Below are positions 22,300-34,255 of a stretch of DNA of 64,000 bases, in pieces (position 1 is the first letter of the stretch; each line of letters opens with the position of its first letter). The DNA comes from Gnetum montanum (taxonomy: Eukaryota > Streptophyta > Gnetopsida > Gnetales > Gnetaceae): assembly GCA_015680685.1 (NCBI GenBank), contig MNCI01013830.1:460222-524221 (forward strand), read 5' to 3'. The translations under genes and the position numbers were made by a program. Below the pieces are notes generated by a model, which made no database searches, was not told the origin of the DNA, and saw only the letters and a program-made list of their open reading frames with translations.

Positions 22300-24880
22300 A
22301 TTAGAGGACTTATAGATTTAGTTATTTTTTTTGAAAAGGTTTCATGCCTTTATCCAATCTGTGATTGCATTGGTTAACATGACACTGTGTATAGTTTGTA
22401 ACCTTGATTTGAAGATGTCTTGATGGATATCTATAGAGTAGTTTTAAAAGGATTCATAACCACAAATTCTTGTGAGAATTTAGATGGATTATTGGGTTTT
22501 AAAAAAGCCATTTTTAAAGTGTTACACTTAGAACCACTTACATTGTCATTTGATTGCAAATTTATGACATCTGTGGCATTATGTTACTAAGGCTGTAGTA
22601 GTATATCATCTTGCATAGGTGGTGTAGTTAGTAAAGAAGTGAAGGTATGAGATGTAGAGTATTTTTGTGGATAGTAAAGAGTACAAGAGGAAGAATATTC
22701 AATTTTTAAAGTGGCAGGTCTATGATATTTAGAGGGATAGTAGTGATGAGAAGAAGAAGTGTAACCTATAGAACCACTTAAAGACATAGGTTATTAGAAA
22801 TAGCATTTGTATGGGTTAAGTTGGTGGTAAGGATACTACTACCTTGGCAGTGGCATCCCCCACAACTATGAGTTTTACCATTAATGATAATAGTCCTAAG
22901 GTTGTACAAAATTCCACTTGGATAGTATTGTTGTTGTGGAACTATTACTAATAATTACCTTCTAGATAAGATAATGTCTTTGGTGGTTGCCTCTTAGTAA
23001 GCTTTGGATTTAAGGCATAAACCCTAGATTCTTGTAAGTGTGACAATGTTAGGTAACATTCATTGGAATGTTTATATTAGTAGATGTTATGTCTTTTATG
23101 TTTTTTTTCAAAATTTGCAACCTCATCAACAACCAAAACTATACCTTTTTGTTGAGGGTAGTCCTTTACTACATCATTTCTCCTTATTATATCTTTTTTC
23201 CTAATCCCTTGCTACATTTTCTCCTTTATAATTTTTAGAGTATTTTGAAACTTATCATCCAAGAAGTCCCACATTTTATTCACCTTAGTTGATGTCTCTA
23301 CGATACATTTTCAAATCAGCAAATGTTTTATTTGGATAATCTCCTCTAGTTGTGCTTATTTCTCAAGAGCGTAGAAATGTACCTCCCTTTGTAAATGGAG
23401 GGATCTTGTTATACTTCTTTACATTTTTTTTCTTTTTTAATTTCCCTTATTCTTTTTCCACTTGATTAATGAACCTTTTTATTTGATGAAGTCTCATTTT
23501 TGAGAATCTCCCTTAGGCATAAATCCCAAGAGTCTCTTTGATTTTATTCCTAAGTCCATCTATCAGATGGTGAAGATATTTCTTTTGAGAAAAATCATGG
23601 CCTAAGCATGAGTGTAATACAGTATAGTACTTTCCCAAGGATGCATTAAGGGATTCATGATTACCTTGTTTCCATTCTTGAATTTGATTCTTTAGGTTGG
23701 ACACATTGAAGTAGATTTGATATTTGTCATTAAATAGCTTCAACATTATACTTCATCTATGGATAGATTCTGACTCTAAAGACTAGTATCAACTTTTAGC
23801 TTCTTTAATGAATATACAAGGGAATAGTTTGAGCTTTTACTAGTTATTATCAATGTTTTATATGGAACACGCTTCATGGAAGGCTTACAAGGGATGTTGC
23901 AGAGTAGCATTATAACCTCCTTTAAAATTAGGAATGTTCTTCATATAAAGCTATTTGATTTGGCTATCCCTTTGATGCCTAGTGTAAATATAAATTACCT
24001 TTGAGATATTTATCATGTTTCTAGTAGCATGTAATCATTCATCATGTTGATCATATTCATGATGATTGCTATCATCATCATGTATTCTATGATGTGGCCT
24101 ACTATGCCTTCTCTCATGATGATGTTTCTCCTCTTCTTGTTGCTGTCTATGTGCACTCCTCCCATTTCTATGGTGGGAAATTTTGTCATCTCCATATTAT
24201 TATTGATCATTTCTCCTTTGGTCATGATCATGTTCATACTTGTTAAAGCTTGACAATGAGGAGAATGATGAGGATGAAGAACTAGAAGAGTTATGTAAGC
24301 TTATCCTTCTTATTTGGTTTCTTAGTTTTTCTTTTGATAAATGGCTAGGGGAACATGGCCTTGAGGTTCCCCTAGTTCTAGGATCAATTCTTGACTTACC
24401 TTGGTTTCTTAATAAGGTTAAACATAACCGTTGATGGGTTGCATTATCCTCATTGAACAAAGAAGAACCTTGGCATTGAGATTTCCCTGATGAAAGTTTG
24501 GTGTCCTCCTATGACTATAAGGTTAGTGAGATCAGGACCTTCTTACCCTTTCAGGCTTCATGGAAAGCCTCCATGATTTTATCTTTTTGAATTTGGGCTT
24601 CTATTAATTAATAGTCTCTAAATAAATGTTTCTTTACTTGGTATTCTAGGGCTACTAGTTCAAGCCCCAGCTTCATTAGTGATGCCATGAATAGAAAGGG
24701 AAGATAATGATTGGAAGGCAACATAACATTACTTTTCAAGTCTCTTCAGTGTAGTTGCCCTTCCTGGTGAAAGATGAAAGTGAAATCTAAATAATAATGA
24801 TCTAGATGGACATAGATTACCTTCAATTATTGAGCTACTTCATTAGCATTTATTCTAGTCTTGTTAAGTTATTTGTTAAG
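22300..24880 (-). pseudogene. decayed gag of the lineage T element
   Basis: The best preserved piece is 23746-23513, with FNDKYQIYFNVSNLKNQIQ, LGKYYTVLHSCLGHDFSQKK and LRNKIKETLGIYA. It matches the gag of element 2 (EKYQTYERVSALRKQI, IYCALLNNYLGHGFFKE, IRETLGIYAEG). Further downstream on the minus strand come a Ser/His-rich and charged linker and a stretch alike in both this copy and 38300-40620. Stops and frameshifts are frequent. The protein would have formed the retrotransposon particle. Confidence 0.75.
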
Positions 24881-25038
24881 ATCATCAATAGGTGGAGAAT
24901 CAACCTTGCAAGATGAAGATATTTTTAGTTTGTTCTTTTTGTAGTATGTTTTAAATAAATTATTATTATTATTTTCTAAGGATGATGTGTTATACTCGTA
25001 TAATGACCTCATATGATTTAACTATCTAAAATACTTAA

Positions 25039-25900
25039 TGCACATAACTAAGTGGGTATTCCCTACATCCAACCATATGAATCACAAGTGTGTACATGCC
25101 ATCTAGTCAAATTTTATAGATACATTCTACCTAAGTGGCTTTTGTCCTATATAGTCAAACATGAGGTAACTATTCTTTACCTTCTTGATCATTACTTCTA
25201 TTAATGTCATCCATATGACTAAGTCTAATTAAGGTGTAAGATATTTGTATTTATAATTTTGGTATTTTTTATCTTTAAAAAAATTAAGAGAAGAAGTAAT
25301 TAAAATATTAATTTTAACTAATTAATGGCTAAACTATCATAAACATAGAGTATTTTTTCCCACTTTCAATACACATCTTGAACCTATACTAAGACTTCTA
25401 GCTTACCAAGTGCTTACTATTGGGCATACCAAGTGTTCATTTTTGGGATTACCAAGAATTAATATGTTATTCTTGAAGTGGTCATACTTATGTTACTATA
25501 TAATAAAGTATTAAATACTCAAGTATAGGAAAGTAAAGTGCATGTAAAGAAAAATGCTTATAAGTATGTGGAATGCTAGCCTAAGTGCTAGAATGGAGAG
25601 AAGAAATTTTGATTTTATTTCTATCATTCAATAGTTTCTAGGTACATTTTTCACTTTAATAAAACTTTGTATAATTAATTCAATCCTACTATAGGTACTT
25701 AGAGAAAAATTTCACTAAGTTTTATGAAAGAAAATTGTAAGATCTTCACTAGGAGAATGATCAAAAGATGTCATAAATTTGACTAGTGCACATATTTATA
25801 TAGGCTTAGAGAGGATTAGCATCAATGCATTCAAGGATGCATCGATGGGGAAGTGTCAATGGACATGTGTTGACTTAACTGACTTCTTTAGACTTCATCA
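25039..25900 (-). repeat. 5' LTR of the lineage T element
   Basis: It shares GGTATTCCCTACATCCAACC and later blocks with the truncated copy at 15715. On the outer side it ends TTCATCA next to the target duplication. The inner end is uncertain by about 15 bases (TGCACATAACTAAG), and I could not recognise the primer-binding site beside it. Confidence 0.78.
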
Positions 25901-25905
25901 ATTAG

Positions 25906-26165
25906 CATGCTCTTTTTCAATAAAATCACATACATTAAAACATGTTGATGTGATCATTTGAGTTGGATCTTGTTGTAGTATGACTCCAAATGGGATATAT
26001 CGTAGCATAGTGATGTAATATATTTATATCTATGAACATGAAAATATAGTGTGTGAACATATGAAGAATGACATACCTTCAACTTCCTTGCAAGATATAG
26101 TATGTTGTTACATGGTTCATGCATATATTGATAGTTAGCAAATGGCCTTAGCATGTGGTTATATG
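25906..26165. repeat. satellite-like array, right remnant unit
   Basis: The unit resumes here with GCATGCTCTTTTTCAATAAA and runs through TTGATGTGATCATTTGAGTT, GAAGAATGACATACCTTC and ACTTCCTTGCAAG to TGTGGTTATATGAA. It continues the array broken at 15709. It ends partway through a unit, so the array stopped or was cut here. Confidence 0.92.
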
Positions 26166-28499
26166 AATTGTTCTACAACTAGATTTGGTGTGTACTAATA
26201 TGTGTCACATTTTGATGTTGATTGTAACATTAGTTCATGATTCCAAAAAATGGAAAAATAATATTTGTAGTAATATGCAAAGTTAGTTTTGATATTAATT
26301 ACTATTTAGTAAAGAAAGATAGGCTAATGTCAATGTTATTCATTGGTTTCACCATTAAGTTGATAGACATTAATTTGATTATTGATTCGAATATCTATGA
26401 ATACTTTATTTACAATGTTATACTACATAGTTGTAGAACATTTATGATGATATGCTATACAATCATAGAAAGCGTAGTTTATTTTATTATAAGTAAAGAT
26501 AATTCCAAGAAGTGTTAGCTTAATACATATCCGTAGAATATATAATGTTATACATAGTAATTATTTACTTCAATAATTGTTTAGGATTAGAGTATATGTG
26601 TCTTAACATTAGCTATTGCATCTACATCTTAGTTCTAAAATACAGATTCCATATTAGCATTATCTCAAAATTGATGATGAAATTGATGCACTATGTTATT
26701 TTTGGCATCAATCCTAAGAAAGTTCATTTTTTTTGGCATTCATTGAGAATTAATGTCAAATTTTAGTATTCAAGGATGCATTTGAAGTCATCTCATTCTT
26801 AACCAAGAAGAAATATCATTGTTCCAAAATAATTCATTGGCTTGTATATAAAATGACATTTAAAATAATTCATTGGATTGTACATCCTCATTTAGCTTTG
26901 AAATCTATGTCTAATTCCATTTCTCAATATCAAATTTAAAGTTCAACATTAAAAAAAGTAAAATGAAGGTTAAAATTAGCATTAGAATTAGTTGTGGTGT
27001 TAGTTTCTCAAATCAAAACATAATCATTCTAGAAAAAAATCATATTGATCAATCAATCTTGGAAATTTTTCAATTCCACTCTTAATAAGGAATGAAAAAA
27101 TTAGTGCTTTCAGGACTATAAATTCAATATTAGAGGAAAAATTAAGGATCTTTTGGGATTCTAAGGATTTCAAGCCAATCCAAGAGATCAAGAACATTCT
27201 TATCTATTTTAGTGCTAATTCTAGAGTCTAGTAGCAAATATCCCTTGTGTAGATTTTGGTAAAGATCTTTCCATTGGAGGATTCCTTACTTCACCTTCCT
27301 TTTCTATGATCTTTACTAGGTAAATTATTTGCTTTTTAGGTTCTCCCAATCTATTGTATTTTATGTTTCAAAATCTATCTATAATATCTCCTCATTTGTT
27401 ATACATATTTATTAATTTCAATAACCTTTGAACTCAATATCTCTATTCACCTTCTTGTATCAAAAAACTTATAAAGAAATAGAGTTTAGATTTCTTTCCA
27501 ACTCTATTTCATCATTGTGATACTCATTTATTTTGTATTTTTGATTTTCTTTCCTTTGTTTAATTTTGTTAAATTATAATAGTTATATTATCATTTAGGA
27601 TATAATAGATCTATGTTATCCTCCATTTTCTTTTGTCCTGTTTATACTTTCAACATAGTTTTATGTTGATGTTCATTTCATGCATTTTCTTTTCTTGTTA
27701 ATAAAAATATAAAAAACATAAAAATTTTAGCTTATTCTATTCATCTTTATTTTATGTCATTAATAGATTTACTACTATTATTACATTATCATTGTTCATC
27801 CCCACATAATTATTATTCTTGTCAATATCACTTATTTTGTAATTTACTATTGGTTTCATTGTGCTACAAGCATCTATGCATCATGTGATCTTAAGTCTAC
27901 ATTTAATTGAAATGCTTATATTTAGATAATTTATGGTCATGAATAATATTTTAATACTCTTTAGAACTCTATTTATATTTTGGTTATTAGAATGCATCAC
28001 TCCATGTAAGTTGTTATGTGAGAAGATAATTTTCACTACCTCTTTTGCTCTAGTAGGAGAGTAACTTAGCATTAGGTTTCATAGAATTATGTGGTTGTTA
28101 AGTTATCAAGACTATCATTATTTTTGACTTTGCTATGTTGTTTTCTTTATCCTTGAAGTCATCATCATTTGAAACTTTCCTTTTCATGACTTTAAATTGA
28201 TGTTTTCATTATTTCTTTGACTACATTTCTAATCTACAAATTATCATTGACATTAATGTGAGCTTTAGCATCATTTAAAAAGTAAAAATATATTATAAAA
28301 TGGTATTTTAACCTAGTTTTCTTCATCTTGGAGTTCCTTCTAGGTTCTCAAATTATTGATAGGAATACCTAGTTCAACGAACATACTTTAGATTTACTAT
28401 GCATCATCATCCTCAAAGACTTATGCCATCTTTAAGTGATTGGAAGTATGCTTCAAAGGTGGTAAAAATTTTAGTTGAGTGTCTTAAAATAACTTTTGT
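26166..28499. other. AT-rich DNA, nothing recognised
   Basis: Only short Ile/Tyr-rich frames typical of AT-rich DNA. ATAATTCATTGG occurs twice at about 26830 and 26869. No transposon protein was identified. Confidence 0.5.
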
Positions 28500-30480
28500 T
28501 CTTGAGTAGGTGGGGCCACATTACCTAGGGAAAGAATGGGTAATAGAAGTTATAGAATTGCATGTGCTAAGAGGGAGCTCAACTTTAATTCTCCTGTAGA
28601 GATATAGAAACAAATGTTAATTTGTGTAAATTTTAATGGGTTATTCCCTCTTCTGCTTGATCCCAAAAATTCTATGCACAAAGATGAAACAATGAAACTA
28701 ATGGACTTTATCCTCCTACAAGAAAAGATACAAGAGACAATCCACATGCAACTAATAAAAATAACATTAGCAATCCTAGCAAAAAATCAAAGTCAAAATA
28801 ATAACATAGTTAGGGATGTTAGTTACATTTCAAATGATTGTTTAGATCACACCATCATAGATAAAGCACAATATGATTAGCCAAGAATGATGATTCTAGA
28901 AATGTTTGTAACAAATTCTCTCGCTCACCTATCCCTAATTAGTGTCCCTAACCAAACCTCTTTTCCTTATGCTTCTTTCACTATGTTCATGGATTGTAAA
29001 AATGCCAATAAAAAGTCTCTTTATAATCTCTTTTTGAATAATCATATAAATAATTTCTTTTCTTTATTTCATCAAAATATGATTCCTGTTCCAACCATAT
29101 CAATTCTTATAAATCCAATCTACATGATGCCACAATACTTACTAGTATTAATAACATGTCTAATTCCCATCATATCAATTTTACCTATCCCCCAAGATAC
29201 CTCTCTACCTACTTCATTAAATACTTCTAGTACACTCGTTTACACCTAGTTCAATGTATAGGAATGTCCTCATAACTACTATCCTTGTTATAAGAGATGT
29301 TCACTTGTTTAGAAACAAATGGAGAGACCAAAAAAGCCATGTGTTTGCATGATGAGACATAAGTGGCTCTTACAAAAATGATGAATGAACTAATTAGTTC
29401 TATTGTATCATTTTTGAAGCTTTCTAAAGTCATATTTCTTCCCTCCTTTGCCAAGTATGATGGGGAATTATGAGATTTGGTGAATTATGTGGTAACCTTT
29501 CAAAATGAATATATAATGATATCAAGATATCATCACACTCTTTTAAGAAGTTTATCAAATTTTTTGTTAGGTAGAGACTTTGAATGGTATAGATCATTAC
29601 CATATCAATCTATTACTTCATTGGAACAATTGTTCTCTAATTTTGTAGATCATTTCAAGCATAATATGTCACTGGAATGGATTGTAATTTCTCTTATTTT
29701 AGTTACAAAGTTTTAATGAACCTATTAATAATTTTATTTCTAAATGGATATCAACTACTATAAAAGTAGCTCATTCCTTAGATGAGCATTAATTACAAAA
29801 CATCTTTGAGGCTACGATAAATAATTATATTCAAAAGAAGATCTCTAAACAATGCTTTACAAGCTAATATATGAATTGAAGAATTTTCTTTCCAAAGCAA
29901 TGATCCTAAACTCTTGGCCATCGGAAATAGATGCTTTAGAACTTCAAAGTAGAAAATGCCATTATCTAAATCACAAATCATGTCAACTATATTTTCATAT
30001 CCCGAAGCAACAACTATTGTTTCAAAATCTTCTAATACTTCTACTTTGTAATCATTTATTGGGAAAAGTTAAAATATAACCTTCTCTTCTACTCCAACAC
30101 TGAACACTGGCCAACAACATTATCTTCAATGGAGAACTTTAAAAGATAGGTTCAAATATTTTAAATTTCATATGAAGCATTTAATTTTGTTTGAGTCTCT
30201 ACTCAATGAAGGGTTGATACAATGAAAATAAGTATCTAATCAAATAGAAGCCTAGTTTAGACACATGTAGATCATCATGATGAACCCTCTTAATAAGTAG
30301 AGGGAGATCCTAAGATATCAAAGTCATATGATTCTAGGAAATTTTACTATTATTATTAGATGAAAGAACATAATACAAACAACTGTAATGCATTGAAAAA
30401 TGAAATATAAGCTATGATGGAATGAGTAGAAATAATTTTGACTCTACCAATGCAATTCAAAAATCAAAAGTTGCACATAT
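28500..30480 (+). pseudogene. decayed gypsy gag (lineage O), plus strand
   Basis: The 79-codon piece at 29477-29716 reads LLGRDFEWYRSLPYQSITSL and FVDHFKHNMS. It matches the gag core of element 1 (LTGKALEWYRSLPRSSISSL, FVTRFKYNL). Before it lies a Pro/Ile/Ser-rich N-terminal part (28887-29249). Near 30335-30410 the reading MKEHNTNNCNALKNEI is what remains of the zinc-knuckle region. Frame breaks are numerous. No pol or LTR could be attached with confidence. Confidence 0.7.
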
Positions 30481-31985
30481 TTCTAGATCCCTTAGTGGAT
30501 AGGAGCATGATCTATACATTTAGATTTAAAGGTTCTAAGTAGAATTTTAAAGGGAGATCAACTAGAACAAGGTTAATTCCTACATCATATGTGTTATGTT
30601 TAAATTCCAAATGAAGCTATTCCATAATAAAGATGATGCCTCTTCATAATAAATATTGTAATTATTATAATAAGATGTAAAAGGACAAGTTGAAATTAAG
30701 ATCTGAAAGGGTGTATTTTAATAACAAGCATGTCTCTTGAGATGACCTTTGGGGATTTAACCTAAAGTAGTTATACCTGGTAATTAGAAGTCATATTAGC
30801 ATGGGGTTATGGAGCCAACAATGATGAGTAACATGTACCAAATAATGTAGAATAGAAAGGTAACTAGCAATTTCTTTTCACTCGTTATAGGCCAAACCAT
30901 TGTGGTAGTGTTGGATTTCTTATGAGGGATAGATGCTAAAGGAAGATAAACCTAAGAAACCCTCAGACCATAATCTAGATATAGTACTCCACATTAATAA
31001 AGCATTTCTTTCATTTTCCTTGTTAATTTCTTTATGTATAATATTGAATGGTACGTATATTTAACATTCACCATGACAATTGGAAATGGAATGCTATATT
31101 TGGTATTAGAGAAAACCATGAACCAAAGACTAATCAAAATCAAGGGCTTATTACAATCTAATAATGAATCATGGAGCCAAGACCTAAAGCGAACCATGGG
31201 CCACCACTAGATGCTTATCATATTTAAGATGAATCATGTTAGTTAAGAAGGTATCTTCCTAGTAATTTTTATGAATATGCATGACTAAAATTCTAGGATA
31301 TTTACCTAGGCTTTAGTAGGGTACAATAACTACATGAGACATTGGTAAGAAAATGCTAACATCAATGTAGGTAATCTTTACCCTTTATTATTAATAATAG
31401 ACTTGTCCTTAGTGACATAAGATAATTTTCATGTTTCTTCCCTAAGGGAATAATCATAGTGAGGGTCCTCAGAATATTGCTTTGCTACTTAGTTCTACCC
31501 TTAGAATACCTAAACCTTTATAAGTTGGTATTACCAAATATTTTATAGGGCTCATACATTACTATGTTAAGGGATTCAACCTAGCCATAAGATTTGTTAA
31601 TTTGTTCTAGAGTTAATTTATCATTAATAATCAAACTTAAGTCACTTAGAAGTTGTCATGTCATCCATATATTAGGTTTTTAAGGTCAAAATTAATAAAA
31701 TAAAATATTTTGATCTTTTAAAATCATAGAAATCCAACTTAATAATTTCATTTTGAGATCATGCCAAATTTATAGTACTCATCGAGATGATTCCAATGGT
31801 ACACATATTTTCTTGATTAGACTTATGGTTTAGAAGATATCATCGTTAAAAATTTCTCATTATGTATATCTAAATATCATAATAAATAGATAAAGTATTA
31901 AAAAAATCAAAATTTTAGGTAAACCCACAACCTTTTCCTAGGCAAACCAAACTCTTATCCATCAATGCATCAACTGCTATGTCAA
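30481..31985. other. AT-rich DNA, nothing recognised
   Basis: No protein or repeat could be supported. GAATCATGGAGCCAAGACC at 31166 and ATGGAGCCAACAATG at 30808 share a short phrase. This may be eroded transposon DNA. Confidence 0.4.
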
Positions 31986-33700
31986 TCACTTAGATTGTAT
32001 TGAATATTTTAATAAAAAAAAATAAAATGACATTAATAATATTTCCCTGGCCATAGTAGCCATTGTTGTTGCTGCAGCCTTGCCCTTCTCTTTGTCTTTC
32101 TTGATGTGTGCATTTTTATAGGTCACATAGGCTAGATTCCTATTAGCTTCAACTATGTCTTGAATGCTCTTGGTTTGAGCAAATGCTTGGCTAAGGGACC
32201 TTGGGGCTAGGTAGTAGTGCTTAGACTTAATGAAGTTATTTACCGCACTCCTAAACATGGCTAACAAGTGAGCCTCGACAATTGGTTCACATATCTCATT
32301 TAAGGTTGTGCTTCATGACTGTATGAATCTTTGCATAGATTCTAGTGGGTCTTGCTTAATGCTCATGAGCTGGCCTAATGTGACCTATGGTTTCAAGTTA
32401 TACTTAAAACAAGTCATGAATTGACTCAGCATCTCTTCCAAGGTTGAAATGGAGGTGTGTGGAAGCATGCAGTACCAGTCCAAAGATTTGCCCGTTAGAG
32501 ACATGGCAAAGACACAGATGATGGTGTGAGGCCATGGTTGCAACAATAGGGATTCATACTTAAAGATCACCAAATGTGCATTGGGATCATCCTCCCTGTT
32601 GTATTTTGTAAATTGGGGGAGTGCACCCTAGGGGGCAACGTAAGCATAGGGACAATCATGCTAATAGGGTCATCTTGGTAAAAGTCCATGACCTGCATGG
32701 TTTCAGAACCAGTGACCTTAAGCTGTTTGATTTCTTCAGTGAGGGTCTAGATGAGTTGGAAAGCTTGATCCAGACCTGGGGATGTTACAGGTGGTTGTGA
32801 GGATGCTGAAGTAACCATTGCTAGTGGCGTTAATGGTGCAGCTACCATTCTTGCCAGGGACACTGTTGGAGTAGCTCTAGCTAGTAGTGTCTCTTAGGTA
32901 GTCCAAAACCCAGTAGGTGGTGCCATAGGAATGGCTGCAAAGGATGATAGCGTATGGGTAGTCATGTGCCTAGTGGTGCGGGTGGCCCACGGCCCCATGC
33001 TTGGTTGAACTACGTGTAGAAATTGATATGTTTGAGGTTGCACATACTATTGCACATGAGATGTTTGCATTGCTAGAAAATAGGTAGTTGTTTTCGACCA
33101 TGCAGTCAGGGTTGGTCCTGCAACTGATGGTGGGATGGGTGCAGACAAGGGAATTGAAGTGGGACCTACATGAAGTTGTGACATAGGTAGAGTGTGTACA
33201 TATGGTAGCGTAGACTTCACTGATGTTGGGTGTGATACCGGGGTGGACTGAGTGACAAAAGTAACTGGGAATGAAGTTGGAGGATCCACATGCTGGTACA
33301 TTGAAAACATTGGGTGACTATCCATTGCCACAGAGGGTGGAAGTTGTAGCATTGTCATAGTGATTGAAAAGGGGATGGAAAAATGTGATTGATGTGAATG
33401 GGAAATGGAGGTAGAAGGGACACCGGTGCTGTAGATTGGACCACCACCTTTTGAGTGGAAGTTCAAGTCTTCCTGACTATCTTGGAAGGTTTCTTCGTAA
33501 TGGGATGTAATGTCCCATTCTCTTGCCTTGATTACCTAGACAAGTAGGTTTAGCATCCATTGGTACATCTCAGTCAATGGGGTGGCGATATCGAGAGTTA
33601 GGATGAACTCCCTTCCATTCTGATAGATGAACTTAAAGTTACATTTCTCTTTGAATTCACAATGTTCCAAGGGTAGGTTAGCCTACATTTTTGCACACAA
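31986..33700 (-). pseudogene. decayed gypsy gag (lineage O), minus strand
   Basis: In order on the minus strand: an N-terminal piece with GREFILTLDIATPLTE near 33620 (element 1 has GGREFIPSAFDIIPLSE); a Pro/Ser/His-rich linker at 33466-33047; the gag core at 32573-32385 (ESLLLQPWPHTIICVFAMSL, DWYCMLPHTSISTLEEM); then 32267-31986 with AVNNFIKSKHYYLAPRSLSQ. The order matches element 1 exactly. Frameshifts and stops separate the pieces. It lies directly downstream of the primer-binding site of LTR-A, so the two form one 5' half element. Confidence 0.85.
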
Positions 33701-34230
33701 AAAATTGTAGTTCTTCTCTTCTTATGGAAGGTGTTTAGGCAATCTTTGTTGTGATCTGAGGGACTGTCATAGCATCAGCATTGGGTTGAGTGGTCACTCA
33801 GAGCCTGCTATGCTTTGAATAGAGTAGGACACCTCCATGTTTGAGGTGGGAATGGCATTGGTCGTGGGAATCATTCTTTGTTGCAAAATGAAAACTGTAG
33901 AGGAGAGAGAGGCTAAAACTGGGTACATTGTGGAGTGTCAAATGCTGGCTTCCTTTACTGTTATGCTTGTTATGCTAAGTAGGACTGCTACGCTGAGAGG
34001 TTCGCTACACCACGTGAAACGCAAGTAGTGTAGCATAGTTAATAGAGTGAACATGGTATAGAAAGCGGTTGGAGGCTTTTGTCCTACAGCGTTTCAAAGG
34101 AATCATTGTTGTGACCAATCTGCACTACCTAGTGTGTAGACAACCACAAGGATTTTACGTCTATGCTAGTAAGTTATAGAGTATAGACAGCATGTAGGAT
34201 TACCTGTGATGCATAGAAAGGGTACAAAGA

Positions 34231-34255
34231 GGACCTCCTTCTAGCGCAAAAAACT
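34231..34255 (-). other. primer-binding site beside LTR-A
   Basis: On the minus strand, just after the LTR end CTACA, the sequence reads AGTTTTTTGCGCTAGAAGGA. It matches TTTTTGGCGCTAGAAAGAGG beside the 5' LTR of element 1, with one G lost. This fixes both the LTR end and the minus orientation. Confidence 0.75.

Larger units (their letters stand above)
15715..25900 (-). mobile_element. degenerate Ty3/gypsy element (lineage T) inserted in the array
   Basis: The outer ends read TGATGAG at 15715 and TTCATCA at 25900, flanked by ATTAA (15710-15714) and ATTAG (25901-25905). This is a 5-base target duplication with one mismatch, and the satellite unit resumes immediately on the right. On the minus strand the order is 5' LTR, gag, protease, RT, RNase H, integrase, 3' ORF, 3' LTR, all with stops and frameshifts. 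The gag and the MAPK-type 3' ORF match those of the element at 55639-61818, so they belong to one lineage. Protein order RT-RH-IN fixes it as Ty3/gypsy. It is certainly inactive. Confidence 0.9.

Noticed and set aside
24013-24253. Met/Ile/His-rich frames on both strands near the gag relic
   Set aside because: They arise from ATG/CAT/ATC-rich sequence of a decayed linker. Neither matches a family, and the region is collinear with gag elsewhere.
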